Source of the DNA: Constantimarinum furrinae
GTDB taxonomy: Bacteria; Bacteroidota; Bacteroidia; Flavobacteriales; Flavobacteriaceae
NCBI RefSeq assembly: GCF_014295415.1
Contig: NZ_CP052909.1
Location: forward strand, 1,736,001 to 1,800,000
Direction of reading: 5' to 3'
Length of the DNA stretch: 64,000 nt
Below the pieces are notes generated by a model that had not been told where the DNA came from, made no database searches, and saw nothing but the letters and a program-made list of their open reading frames with translations. Position 1 is the first letter of the stretch, and every line of letters starts with the position of its first letter. Made by a program: the position numbers and the translations under genes. This document shows, in pieces, positions 49,099 through 58,660 of this stretch.

Positions 49099-50262
49099 TT
49101 ATCCGCTAAGGTTTTGGGATAATGAGGGAAATGGTTGATTCTTATCGGAGGAAGATAATTGATGTAGGGCAGTATCCAACGGACTTCTAACCCGCAACAG
49201 GTCCCGACGGGCAACATGGGTATAGATCATGGTCGTTTCAGGTTTTGCATGACCTAAAAGATCCTGTACGTGCCGCAATCCAACGCCGTTCTCTATTAAA
49301 TGCGTCGCATAACTATGCCGCAAAGTATGAGGAGTGACACGTTTCGAAATTCCGGCATCACGGCAAGAACGCTTTAAAAAACTGCGAACACTGCTCGAAT
49401 TGTAGATCTTACCCTTTGGACCTTCAACAAAATATCGCTTCGGACTATAAGTCATGTAATAATTCTGAAAAAGTGGAATAAAACTCTCCGCCATGATCAC
49501 CACGCGATCCTTTCGGCCCTTGGCATTTTTTATAATGAGCTGCCGTCTATCGATATCAATATGTTTTAATTCCAATCGTATCAGCTCACTAATACGGATT
49601 CCGGAAGAATACAAGAGCGCCAGTATAGTACGGTGTTTCAGGTTTTTGGTTACCCGGAGTAGATCAACTACTTCCTCCTTGCTCAAAACAGTGGGCAGAT
49701 AGCTCGATTTTGAGGGCCGCTGTAACTCATCGGCATTAATCGCACATTCGGGATAGAAGAATGCAAAATGTTTCAACCCACTTATCATTTGTCGGTGGGT
49801 GCTAATGGAATATTTTTTTACCGGTACCGTTTCTTCCACGAACAGTCGAACGTCGTTATTGGTGAGTTCTTTAAAAGCTTTGTTTTGTATGAAATACAGA
49901 AAATCCAGCACAAATGACGAATATACTTTTATGGTGTTTTCACTAAGCCGTAGCCCTCGTAAATACCGTATGTAATTATTGAGCAGTTCTTTTTTTTCGG
50001 GACTGAAATCTGATTCTTTTTGTTTTCCGTCCTTCTTTGTAAATGAAGAAGCATTCACAATGAACCCGCTTTTCCGAAGATATTCCGAAAGATGACTAAG
50101 TACTAGCCTGTGGTTATTTTTTACATAAAAAAGGCGATGTGTCATACTCCAATTCGAGCCGGGATATTTCTTTACAAGCTCTTTTGCATCATGACTAAAA
50201 GGAAATTCGAGCGCAATACAATTTTGACCTTTATGCTTTAAGGGACGTAGCGTGACTTTCAT
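49099..50262 (-). CDS. integron-integrase-like tyrosine recombinase
   Basis: This 387-residue protein has an N-terminal extension of about 85 residues (with a WSMTHRLFYV motif), a SAM-like core-binding domain (residues 90-170, including SISTHRQ) and the catalytic domain. The catalytic set is complete: R223 (SSGIRISE), K248, H312 and R315 (PHTLRHSYAT), H338 (LLGHAK) and Y347 (TTMIYTH). The tail VRSPLD is as in IntI. Between K248 and H312 it appears about 40 residues shorter than IntI1, lacking the IntI-specific insertion. Unlike most intI genes it reads in the same direction as the cassettes. I infer that it recombines the sites listed here. Confidence 0.88.
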   Translation of the reverse strand: MKVTLRPLKHKGQNCIALEFPFSHDAKELVKKYPGSNWSMTHRLFYVKNNHRLVLSHLSEYLRKSGFIVNASSFTKKDGKQKESDFSPEKKELLNNYIRYLRGLRLSENTIKVYSSFVLDFLYFIQNKAFKELTNNDVRLFVEETVPVKKYSISTHRQMISGLKHFAFFYPECAINADELQRPSKSSYLPTVLSKEEVVDLLRVTKNLKHRTILALLYSSGIRISELIRLELKHIDIDRRQLIIKNAKGRKDRVVIMAESFIPLFQNYYMTYSPKRYFVEGPKGKIYNSSSVRSFLKRSCRDAGISKRVTPHTLRHSYATHLIENGVGLRHVQDLLGHAKPETTMIYTHVARRDLLRVRSPLDTALHQLSSSDKNQPFPSLSQNLSG

Positions 50263-50349
50263 AGGAAATTGAGACCATGAAATGGTCTATTTTAAAAGAG
50301 GGGAGAAAGTGCTGTGGAAAAACTAAAACCTGATATAAATCTACAAAAA
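50263..50349 (-). promoter_or_regulatory. leader of the recombinase gene with hairpin
   Basis: A perfect hairpin AGACCAT-GAA-ATGGTCT (50,272-50,288) lies ten bases before the recombinase start codon. It could be an operator or could hide the ribosome site. The 87 bases from coaD must contain the promoter unless the gene is co-transcribed with coaD. Confidence 0.45.
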
Positions 50350-50808
50350 TTATTTCTTTTGGCGTAAGGCTTTTGGGACCAACATCGAATAGTCACCGTT
50401 GTTGCGCATAACGTCCCGTACTATGGTAGACGAAATATTTGAAACTTCGGGTGAACACACCAGAAAAATACTTTCTATCCCGGCCATCGAGGCGTTGGTT
50501 TGTGCGATAGACTGTTCGTAGTTGAGATCGGTGGCGTTGCGAAGTCCGCGAAGGATAAATGGAGCCTTTTCAGCTTTACAAAAATGTGCTGTGAGTCCGG
50601 TATAAGTTTTTACCACGACCTGAGGTTCATCGGCAAAGGTCGCTTCAATCGCCTGCTTCCGTTCTTCTAGAGAAAGCATGTATTTTTTATCGGCATTCAC
50701 GCCTATGGCGACAACTATTTCGTCAAAGAGTGCCAGACCGCGCATAATGATATCTACATGGCCCAGGGTAATGGGGTCAAAACTTCCGGGAAAAACTGCG
50801 CGTTTCAT
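50350..50808 (-). CDS. coaD: pantetheine-phosphate adenylyltransferase
   Basis: This 152-residue protein is full length. It has the nucleotidyltransferase motif FPGSFDPITLGHVDII (with the TxGH ATP-binding histidine), RGLRNATDLNYEQSIA and the second signature SSTIVRDV (ISSTxVR). It catalyses the fourth step of coenzyme A synthesis, 4'-phosphopantetheine to dephospho-CoA. It is a core gene marking the chromosomal side of the array. Confidence 0.97.
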   Translation of the reverse strand: MKRAVFPGSFDPITLGHVDIIMRGLALFDEIVVAIGVNADKKYMLSLEERKQAIEATFADEPQVVVKTYTGLTAHFCKAEKAPFILRGLRNATDLNYEQSIAQTNASMAGIESIFLVCSPEVSNISSTIVRDVMRNNGDYSMLVPKALRQKK

Positions 50809-50926
50809 GTTTATTTTACGATTTATGCTAAGGTACTAAGTAATTTTGAATTCTGACTAGTGTGATGTAAGTAGTGAAAAATGAGAAGTAAGTAAACTAA
50901 TTCTCCTAACTCCTAACTCCTAACTC
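50809..50926. other. intergenic region with heptamer repeat
   Basis: About 118 bases between coaD and ddl, ending in four tandem CTCCTAA-type heptamers (50,902-50,930) that run to the ddl stop. There is no hairpin with a T-run that I can see. Confidence 0.5.
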
Positions 50927-51907
50927 CTAATTTACCTCCGCCTCTTCAACCAGCATCCCAAAAAATTCGGTGAGCGTCATTCCGGCTTCACGTATTTGCT
51001 TGGGAACAATACTTTCCTTCGAAAGTCCGGGAGTAGTATTGATCTCTAAAAAGAAGGGTTTCCCTTTCTGAATAATAAATTCTGCACGGGTAACGCCGCT
51101 CATGTTTAGCAGCTTATATATTCTCTTGGCCTCTTCTTGTACCAACTTGGTTTCTTCTTCTGAAATTCGGGCCGGGGTGATCTCTTCAGATTGTCCAAGG
51201 TATTTGGCTTCATAGTCGAAAAAATCATTTTCGGTAACGATCTCGGTAACGGGAAGGGCGTTGATCGTATTATTGGTTTTATACACTCCCACCGAAACTT
51301 CTACGCCCACCAATGCGGTTTCGATGATCACTTCATGATCCTCTGCGAAAGCCTTCTCAATGGAAGGGATCAACATATCAAGCTCTTTTACCTTGCTCAC
51401 TCCAAAACTCGATCCGGCTCTGTTTGGTTTTACAAAACAGGGCAGGCCTACTTTTTTTACGATCTCTTCGGAAGGGATTTCGTTGCCTTGGTTAATGTAA
51501 TAGGAGTTGGCGCAGTGTATATTGAATTGTTTTAATACTGAAAGACAATCTCGTTTGTTGAAACTTAGTGCCGCCTGATAGAAGCCGGTGCTGGTTTGTG
51601 GGATTTCCAGTAAATTCCAGTACGCCTGAAGGAATCCGTCTTCGCCGGGCGTTCCGTGTACGGTATTAAAGATCACATCGGGTTTAACGGTGGTACTTCC
51701 ATCCTTAAAACTGAAATCATCTTTAGATACAGCATGTTTATCACCCTTAGGGGCTACATAATACCAACCTTCTTTGAGAATATGAACGGCAAAGACATTG
51801 TATTTAGCGCGATCTAACTCTTCAAAAACCACAGCGCCGCTGTTAAGTGATATTTCATATTCAGAGGAATAGCCGCCCATCACAACGGCAACATTTTTTT
51901 TCTTCAT
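50927..51907 (-). CDS. ddl: D-alanine--D-alanine ligase
   Basis: I start at ATG 51,907 (KKKNVAVVMGGYSSEYEISL); the frame to 51,994 adds a non-homologous extension. The 326-residue product has the ATP-grasp core: FNTVHGTPGEDGFLQAYW, the lysine in CFVKPNRAGSSFGVSKV, VIIETALVGVEVSVGVY, and the metal-binding end FFLEINTTPGLSKESIVPKQ. It makes D-Ala-D-Ala for peptidoglycan. Confidence 0.96.
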   Translation of the reverse strand: MKKKNVAVVMGGYSSEYEISLNSGAVVFEELDRAKYNVFAVHILKEGWYYVAPKGDKHAVSKDDFSFKDGSTTVKPDVIFNTVHGTPGEDGFLQAYWNLLEIPQTSTGFYQAALSFNKRDCLSVLKQFNIHCANSYYINQGNEIPSEEIVKKVGLPCFVKPNRAGSSFGVSKVKELDMLIPSIEKAFAEDHEVIIETALVGVEVSVGVYKTNNTINALPVTEIVTENDFFDYEAKYLGQSEEITPARISEEETKLVQEEAKRIYKLLNMSGVTRAEFIIQKGKPFFLEINTTPGLSKESIVPKQIREAGMTLTEFFGMLVEEAEVN

Positions 51908-52004
51908 AACAAAGTAACGATTACAACGTTTAACAAAAATATCACTATTCAATTTAAAGATACTAACTTTAGGTTTTATATTTTTGCCTACCAACCCTCA
52001 ACGT

Positions 52005-52640
52005 ATGACATTTTTTAAATTCATGTTTACAAAGGCGTTCTTAAAGCAGTTATTATTAGCTGTTTTGGCACTTATAGTACTCTCATTCATAATTCTTTGG
52101 TGGTTGCGTAGCACGACCAATCACAATCAGAAAATTGAAGTGCCCGATCTGGCTAAAATGGCATTGGATGATGTAGAAGAAACTCTGGATGAATACGATC
52201 TAAACTTCGAAATATTGGATTCGGCGAATTATAATCCCGAGTTTCCGAAATATTCGGTGATCGAACAGATTCCTAAGGCTGGTAGTTTTGTGAAAGAAAA
52301 CCGCAAGATCTATTTATACCTCAATCCTTCAGGATACAGAAAAGTTATCATTCCGGGTGTCGTGGGTAAGACCTTGCGTCAGGCAGAGCCTACGCTCAAG
52401 GCCATGGGCTTCGAGATAGGTAAGATTAGTTATCGCCCGTATATTGCTCCCGATGAGGTGTTGGAATTACGTCATAACGGCTCGAAGATCGAACCGGGAG
52501 ATGAGCTTCAGAAGACTTCGGTGATCGATCTAATTGTTGGGGATGGCTCCGGAAGTCTCCGTAGAAATGAAGAAAATAATCCTGAAGAGGATGCTTCCGA
52601 AGAAAATTCAACCGAAACAACCGACGAAGGTGGAAACTAA
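52005..52640 (+). CDS. PASTA-domain membrane protein
   Basis: From ATG at 52,005 the 211-residue protein has a short cytoplasmic start and one membrane helix (LLLAVLALIVLSFIILWWL). PASTA domains follow: KIEVPDLAKMALDDVEETLDEYDL with PKAGSFVKENRKIYLYLNPS, then VIIPGVVGKTLRQAEPTLKAMGF. The tail is acidic and low-complexity. PASTA domains bind peptidoglycan or beta-lactam-like ligands. Its place beside ddl and rluD is common in Flavobacteriia. Confidence 0.88.
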   Translation: MTFFKFMFTKAFLKQLLLAVLALIVLSFIILWWLRSTTNHNQKIEVPDLAKMALDDVEETLDEYDLNFEILDSANYNPEFPKYSVIEQIPKAGSFVKENRKIYLYLNPSGYRKVIIPGVVGKTLRQAEPTLKAMGFEIGKISYRPYIAPDEVLELRHNGSKIEPGDELQKTSVIDLIVGDGSGSLRRNEENNPEEDASEENSTETTDEGGN

Positions 52641-53670
52641 TCCCCAGTCTGAAGATACCGGAAACGACGATCTCTACGAACATTTTCGGTTTGTGGCAGA
52701 TCCCGGTCAGCAACCCCTTAGAGTCGATAAATACCTGATGAACCGGGTAGAAAATGCCACGCGTAATAAAATTCAGAAGGCAGCCAAGGACGGAAATATC
52801 TTCGTTAATGATGTGGCTGTAAAATCCAGCTATAAAGTCAAGGGAAATGATGTGGTCACCGTACTTTTCGAGCATCCTCCTTACGAATTCCTGCTGGTAC
52901 CCGAAGATATTCCAATTGATATTATTTACGAGGATGATGAGGTGTTGGTGGTGAATAAACCTGCCGGCATGGTGGTTCATCCGGGCCACGGAAACTATAG
53001 CGGGACGTTAATAAATGCACTGACTTTTCATTTTGAAAACCTGCCCAATAACAGCAGTAACCGACCGGGATTGGTACATCGAATAGATAAAGATACCAGC
53101 GGACTCTTGGTAATTGCTAAGACAGAGGAAGCCATGACACATTTGTCACGACAGTTTTTTAATAAAAGTACCGAGCGGGAATACGTAGCATTGGTATGGG
53201 GTAATATGGAAGAAGATGAAGGGACTATAGAAGGACATATAGGTAGACATCCTAAGAACAGACTTCAGAATACCGTGTTTTTAGACGATGATGCCGATGA
53301 CAAGGGAAAGCCGGCGGTAACCCACTATAAAGTGTTGGAACGACTTGGCTATGTCACTTTGGTTTCCTGTAGGCTGGAAACAGGACGCACACATCAAATA
53401 AGGGTGCATTTAAAACATATAGGACATACACTCTTTAATGACGAGCGCTACGGTGGGGATAAAATCTTAAAAGGAACCAGCTTTAGTAAATACAAGCAAT
53501 TTGTAGACAATTGCTTTAAAATATTACCGAGACAGGCACTTCATGCCCGTACCTTGGGATTTGAACATCCGGTAACCGGCAAAATGCTACGGTTTGAGTC
53601 ACCCATTCCAGATGATATCGAAACCTGTCTTGAAAAATGGCGTAATTATTCGAAGCATGTGATCGAGTAG
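52591..53670 (+). CDS. rluD: RluA/RluD-family pseudouridine synthase
   Basis: An S4 RNA-binding domain ([34 protein letters not shown]) precedes the catalytic domain, which has the signature [16 protein letters not shown] including the catalytic aspartate. [24 protein letters not shown] is also conserved. It modifies uridines in 23S rRNA. The start is uncertain: ATG 52,591 (359 residues) and 52,567 both overlap the end of the PASTA gene, so translation is probably coupled. The exact target of this member (RluD against RluA/C) is not certain. Confidence 0.88.
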   Translation: MLPKKIQPKQPTKVETNPQSEDTGNDDLYEHFRFVADPGQQPLRVDKYLMNRVENATRNKIQKAAKDGNIFVNDVAVKSSYKVKGNDVVTVLFEHPPYEFLLVPEDIPIDIIYEDDEVLVVNKPAGMVVHPGHGNYSGTLINALTFHFENLPNNSSNRPGLVHRIDKDTSGLLVIAKTEEAMTHLSRQFFNKSTEREYVALVWGNMEEDEGTIEGHIGRHPKNRLQNTVFLDDDADDKGKPAVTHYKVLERLGYVTLVSCRLETGRTHQIRVHLKHIGHTLFNDERYGGDKILKGTSFSKYKQFVDNCFKILPRQALHARTLGFEHPVTGKMLRFESPIPDDIETCLEKWRNYSKHVIE

Positions 53671-53710
53671 AAGCTCGAAAATTCTTGCTATTTTTGGAGA
53701 AAAGTTACAT

Positions 53711-54472
53711 ATGAAAGTTGTTATATCTCCGGCAAAATCACTCGATTTTGAAACTAAATTACCTACTTCACGAGCTACGCAGCCCAAATTTCTAAAGGAG
53801 GCTGAAATGATCAATACCAAACTTTCCAACAAGTCGAAAAAGTCTATTGGGAAATTGATGAGTATCAGTGATGCTTTGGCCGAGTTGAATTACAACCGGT
53901 ATAAAGAATTTTCCACTCCATTTACCCAGAGTAATGCGCGTCCAGCAATTTATGCCTTTGCGGGTGATGTCTACCAAGGTTTGGATGCCTACACGATTCC
54001 TTCAGAAAAACTTGACAGCTTACAGAATACCGTCCGCATACTGTCTGGGATGTATGGAATTTTAAGGCCTTTAGACCTTATTCAGCCTTACCGACTGGAG
54101 ATGGGAACCCAATTGCCTGTAAGCAGAAAAAAAAACCTGTATGATTTCTGGAAAAAGAAGCTCACATCCACTTTGAATGACGAATTAGAGGATGGCGAGC
54201 TTTTCCTGAATTTGGCCAGCAACGAATACTTTAAGGCCATCGATGCCAAAAAATTGAATGCTGAAGTGATCTCGCCGGTGTTCAAGGATTTTAAGGATGG
54301 TAAACTCATGCTGATTTCATTTTTTGCGAAAAAGGCGAGAGGTAGTATGGCTCGGTATGTGGTTGATAATGATATAAATACTTTGGAAGGTGTGAAAGCA
54401 TTTAATTACGATGGGTATTCCTATAGTGCTGCCGAAACCAAAAAAGAAAACAAGCCCGTCTTTATTCGATAG
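53711..54472 (+). CDS. yaaA: YaaA-family peroxide-stress protein
   Basis: This 253-residue protein has the family start [19 protein letters not shown], the conserved [20 protein letters not shown] and [24 protein letters not shown], and the C-terminal [14 protein letters not shown]. YaaA lowers free iron and protects DNA during peroxide stress. Its TAG stop overlaps the next gene's GTG start by one base. Confidence 0.95.
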   Translation: MKVVISPAKSLDFETKLPTSRATQPKFLKEAEMINTKLSNKSKKSIGKLMSISDALAELNYNRYKEFSTPFTQSNARPAIYAFAGDVYQGLDAYTIPSEKLDSLQNTVRILSGMYGILRPLDLIQPYRLEMGTQLPVSRKKNLYDFWKKKLTSTLNDELEDGELFLNLASNEYFKAIDAKKLNAEVISPVFKDFKDGKLMLISFFAKKARGSMARYVVDNDINTLEGVKAFNYDGYSYSAAETKKENKPVFIR

Positions 54473-55131
54473 TGTTTTTGCATACACACCCATACCCGCC
54501 GTTTATTCCTGAATTTGCTACAAAACTTATCGTTGGAACCTTACCACCACCCCGTTTTACCACCGGTGATCTAAAAGAAGGAGATGTCGATTTTTGCTAC
54601 GGAAGTCGCGACGGACAACTTTGGCCGATACTCAATACTATATTCGACTTAGATCTGAAGTTTGAAACAACGAGGGAAGCCATAGCACAACGGAAGAATT
54701 TTTTAAAGGATCGCGGCATAGGAATCTGTGATATAGTGGAGTCTGCGGGTCGGGAAAAGGTAGACGCCTCAGATCTTGGAATGCAGCAGGTGGTGTTACG
54801 AGATATTTTAGAAGTTTTAAGGGTCAATTCACGAATTGACACCTTGTTATTTACGGGTGGAAATAGTAAGAACGGTCCCGAATATTTTTTCCGTCAACTA
54901 CTGAAAAGAGAAGGATTGTCCTTAAAAATTATTTCTTCGGAAGTACCTCGAATTCATGAATTGAGACTCCCGGATTCAAACAGGATCATTACAACGGTAT
55001 CGTTAACAGCACCATCCGGGGCTGCAAACAGAGCGGTTGGGAGTTTACAACGGTATAAAGAAATGAAAGCTCTTGATCCAAAGCTCACAACCATAGATTT
55101 TAGGATAGCCCAGTATAAACCCTTCTTCTAA
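54472..55131 (+). CDS. uracil-DNA glycosylase-family protein
   Basis: This 219-residue protein starts at GTG 54,472, sharing a base with the yaaA stop. The motif KLIVGTLPPPRF near the start and DFCYGSRDGQLWPILNTIF suit the UDG-like fold (motif I region and DNA-binding). RDGQLWPIL and the late VSLTAPSGAANRAVG resemble the mismatch/uracil glycosylase branch. It likely removes damaged bases, but specificity cannot be told. It converges with the next gene and their stops overlap. Confidence 0.75.
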   Translation: MFLHTHPYPPFIPEFATKLIVGTLPPPRFTTGDLKEGDVDFCYGSRDGQLWPILNTIFDLDLKFETTREAIAQRKNFLKDRGIGICDIVESAGREKVDASDLGMQQVVLRDILEVLRVNSRIDTLLFTGGNSKNGPEYFFRQLLKREGLSLKIISSEVPRIHELRLPDSNRIITTVSLTAPSGAANRAVGSLQRYKEMKALDPKLTTIDFRIAQYKPFF

Positions 55132-58100
55132 GGATTAAAACTGAAGATCTCAAGAGGAGCATTATTACTTACCACCATAAAATGTTTCTTGCCGGCGATA
55201 GTGATTTCCTGTAGATCTTTGGCATCGGAAGCAACAAATGGATCCAGCTCCTGGGAATACCTAAACCCTCCTTTTCCATCTCCCAAAAGCACATAACCGT
55301 AATTGCTGTCATAGCGAATAGTCTCCACTTCGGCATCGTAGATTCCGCCCACACCCATAATATCGTTAAGCCCATCGTTGTTGTAATCCCCTACAGTAAA
55401 GGCAAGGGTAGGCCCTAATTGTGCTTCATTGGGCAGTTTCTTTATCTCGAAGGTACCGTCGCCTTTATTTTCTGCATAGACCGTTTCGAACATATAAGCT
55501 GTAAGACGATAAGCCTCTTTGAGTTCATCTTCACCATATATATCATCCATTTCGAGCGAGGCAAATTCCTTATAGCTCTGGATCTTTTCGAGCAGGAAGG
55601 GGTTTTGCTGACTGCTGCATTCTTTACCTCGTACGGGCACCAATCTTCCGTCGTTGATCTTACTTAAGGCAACATCGAAGCTACCGTTATCGTCAAAATC
55701 CTTGGCGTAAATGTAGATCGGTTTTTCCTTTTTAGGCTGGAATTTGTTGTTTAGACCCAGATTTCCGAAGACATAATCCTCGTCACCGTCACCATCAAAA
55801 TCTGATGCGGTAACGCTAAACCACCAGCCTTCAGTTTTTTCAAGACCTCCAATGGCTTCAGCCCGTTCAAAAATACCGTTGGTATTGTTAAAGAAGGTTG
55901 GAGCCATCCATTCGCCCACCAGGACCAAATCCGGATCGTTGTCTCCATCATAGTCTGAGAACACGGCTTCAGAAACCATGCCTATTTCAGATAAACCATT
56001 ATGTTGAGAGGTAACATCCTTAAACGTACCTCGTTCATTCTTCAGAATATAGGAACGCGGAGACAAGGGATATTTTCCGGGCACAACATTTCCGCCAACA
56101 AAAAGATCCAAATCACCGTCCTTATCAATATCGGCGGCCGCCACAGCTTTGCCGGAAACCAACATTCTCGGCAGGGCACTGGAATTTAAGGTAAAATTTC
56201 CTTTGCCGTCGTTCATATACAATCTGTCCTGAAGTCGTGTATCGTTTTCTTTGAGATCGTAACCGGCACTTACCACATACAGGTCCTGATCTCCATCGCC
56301 ATCGGCATCAAAGAAGAGTGCGTTAGCATCTTCGTATTTGGCTTCTTTGGTCCATAATGTTTCGTTGGATTTTGCGAAAGTGCCATCACTGTTCTGCAGG
56401 TACAATGCGGCTGGAGCCCCTAGGGCATTTCCTACGAAGAAATCTTCCAGTCCGTCCCCATTTACATCGGCTTTTGCGAGTCCGGCACCTTTGGTGGATT
56501 GCTTTTGAGGAATTAATAACTGTAGGTCGAAGTCATTAAAATCGTTCTCTATATGAGTAAAATCAATACCTAATGAAGCACTATTTACGCTTTTTTTAGC
56601 CGAAACGAAATTGCGCAGTGCAAGTTCGTCGTTTTTGGCGGTGGCGTAGTCAATTTCTAAACGTTGGTTTGCTGCAGAGTTTTCCACTTTAGATATCTTA
56701 CCATCGGGCCATTTTACAATAACTTCGGAAGGAGCATCGCTGGTTCCAAGACCGAATTGCAGTACAGCCGGTACGGTAGACTCGAATCCTCTGGCCGTGT
56801 ATAATTTCTGAAACTGTCTGTTTTCATTATTCTTTACATATACTGACGCGCCAATCCCCTGAAGATTCGTCTCCGGCCCTTTTAGTTTTACCTGAAGAAA
56901 ATTTTCGTTCGCATTATTCTTATAGAGTCCCACTTCATCGTTAATATTATTCACGATAAGGTCGAGGTCCCCGTCGTTGTCGAAATCGGCATAAGCAGCG
57001 CCATTCGAGAAATTGGGATCTTCCAGTCCCCATTCGGTTATCATTTTCTGAAAGGTAAGATCGCCCTTGTTCTTATAAATATAATTGCTGAGTTTTTCAG
57101 CCGGCATCATATCGAGCACATCTTCTAGTTTCATTGTTTCTCCTCTTTCATTTTTTTCACGCAATTGTGTTCTGAAATCCTGATTGGTGTAATCTTTAAG
57201 TACCCCGTTAGTTATAAAAATATCTTTCATACCATCATTGTCGAAGTCGGCAATAAGGGGTGCCCAACTCCAGTCGGTTTTTACGATCCCACTTAGCTGT
57301 CCTGTTTCTTTAAATTTTCCATTACCGGAATTCATATGGAGCATATTGGCCATATAGGCATGATGGTATCCAACTTTTACCATGCTCATAAAATTTTCTG
57401 TACTCATGGATGCCATATTTTCCTTGCTTCGGGCATAGTTTTCGGCAAGCATATCTACGGTGATGAGGTCTTCGTACATATTGTTATCCAGATCGGCATA
57501 GTCTGCTCCCATACTGTTAAAGGAGATATGCTGGATGCGTTCATTGATCTCATTTTTAAATGTGCCATCTTGCTGGTTGATATACATTACGTCGGGTTCA
57601 AGAAAATCGTTGGAAACATGTATATCGTCCCAGCCGTCATTATTAAAATCACCTATTACGACGGCCAATCCCCAGGCTTTATTATACAGCCCGGCTTCAC
57701 CGGTCACTTTGGTGAATCTGTTTCCATCGTTTCTATAGAGCTGATCACTTGTGGTTTCTTCTATCTGACTCTGAATCACTCCACTTATCTTGGTGTTGTT
57801 TTTAAAATCCGGACGATAATTGAGAACATATAGGTCCATATCTCCATCCTTGTCAAAATCTAACTGATATGCCTGAGTGGTATACCCGGGATCGTCAAGA
57901 CCCCACTTAGCAGCTTCCTCAACGAATGTTCCGTCCTTTTTATTAACGAAAAGTTTATTTCTCCTTCCATTATCATCATTAAGAGAACCTGCTTTACCTA
58001 TATACATGTCGAGCCAACCGTCATTGTTAATATCCAGAATCGTAACGCCGGTTGAAAAGCCTGTGTTGTCTATAGTTCCGGAGGCAAGTGTAACATCTTC

Positions 58101-58421
58101 AAATTCGAAATTTCCATTATTTAAGTACATTTTGTTGGGTCCTAAATTTGAGACCAGATAAATATCTTCCATGCCATCATTGTTGAAGTCGCCAACGCCA
58201 ACACCACCGCCGGTATAGATGTATGGATAATTTAAAAAATTGAAATCGAATTTCTCTTCTACCAGATTTATAAAAGTGAGGTTGGAAGAAGCCGAATTAA
58301 CTTTAGTGAATAAGGTTGTTGCGCCATCGGTTAAAGTACCCGATTTTTTAGGAGCAACTGTGGAATCTGAACACGCGACGATTAGGAGGGAAACAAAGGA
58401 AGCACAAATCTTTAATTTCAT
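55128..58421 (-). CDS. FG-GAP / ASPIC-UnbV repeat lipoprotein
   Basis: This 1,097-residue protein has a lipobox signal (LLIVACSDS, Cys about 17). Many FG-GAP/VCBS repeats with calcium-binding loops follow (GVGVGDFNNDGMEDIYLVSN, DFDNDGDLDLIVNN, DGDGDQDLYVVSAG). An ASPIC/UnbV domain lies mid-protein (residues about 500-590, GIGASVYVKNNENRQFQ, LQFGLGTSDAPSEVIVKWPDG). It is an outer-surface beta-propeller protein, perhaps in polymer binding or uptake. It is paralogous to the divergent neighbour. Its TAG overlaps the converging gene's TAA. Confidence 0.88.
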   Translation of the reverse strand: MKLKICASFVSLLIVACSDSTVAPKKSGTLTDGATTLFTKVNSASSNLTFINLVEEKFDFNFLNYPYIYTGGGVGVGDFNNDGMEDIYLVSNLGPNKMYLNNGNFEFEDVTLASGTIDNTGFSTGVTILDINNDGWLDMYIGKAGSLNDDNGRRNKLFVNKKDGTFVEEAAKWGLDDPGYTTQAYQLDFDKDGDMDLYVLNYRPDFKNNTKISGVIQSQIEETTSDQLYRNDGNRFTKVTGEAGLYNKAWGLAVVIGDFNNDGWDDIHVSNDFLEPDVMYINQQDGTFKNEINERIQHISFNSMGADYADLDNNMYEDLITVDMLAENYARSKENMASMSTENFMSMVKVGYHHAYMANMLHMNSGNGKFKETGQLSGIVKTDWSWAPLIADFDNDGMKDIFITNGVLKDYTNQDFRTQLREKNERGETMKLEDVLDMMPAEKLSNYIYKNKGDLTFQKMITEWGLEDPNFSNGAAYADFDNDGDLDLIVNNINDEVGLYKNNANENFLQVKLKGPETNLQGIGASVYVKNNENRQFQKLYTARGFESTVPAVLQFGLGTSDAPSEVIVKWPDGKISKVENSAANQRLEIDYATAKNDELALRNFVSAKKSVNSASLGIDFTHIENDFNDFDLQLLIPQKQSTKGAGLAKADVNGDGLEDFFVGNALGAPAALYLQNSDGTFAKSNETLWTKEAKYEDANALFFDADGDGDQDLYVVSAGYDLKENDTRLQDRLYMNDGKGNFTLNSSALPRMLVSGKAVAAADIDKDGDLDLFVGGNVVPGKYPLSPRSYILKNERGTFKDVTSQHNGLSEIGMVSEAVFSDYDGDNDPDLVLVGEWMAPTFFNNTNGIFERAEAIGGLEKTEGWWFSVTASDFDGDGDEDYVFGNLGLNNKFQPKKEKPIYIYAKDFDDNGSFDVALSKINDGRLVPVRGKECSSQQNPFLLEKIQSYKEFASLEMDDIYGEDELKEAYRLTAYMFETVYAENKGDGTFEIKKLPNEAQLGPTLAFTVGDYNNDGLNDIMGVGGIYDAEVETIRYDSNYGYVLLGDGKGGFRYSQELDPFVASDAKDLQEITIAGKKHFMVVSNNAPLEIFSFNP

Positions 58422-58660
58422 GGTATTTTGAGTAAAGAGGTTCTCACAAATATATAAAATCTGAAGACTTGATATTCAGCCCTCTTAGAAATCTGAATAA
58501 TAATGATGTGACGTATTTTCTGTGGTATTTAAATTAAAAATAGTTGAGAAAAAGATAAATAAATTGATTATTAAAAAAATTTGATTTTAAGGTTAGCTAA
58601 AAAAAGCTATATTCCATAAATTTTTTTTGACAGCAACTAATCTCTTCATTTTTAACTAAA
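58422..58660. other. divergent promoter region of two paralogues
   Basis: 239 very AT-rich bases between the two divergent lipoprotein genes, with a small hairpin TAGCT...AGCTA at about 58,594. Promoters for both directions must lie here. No box was assigned. Confidence 0.5.
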
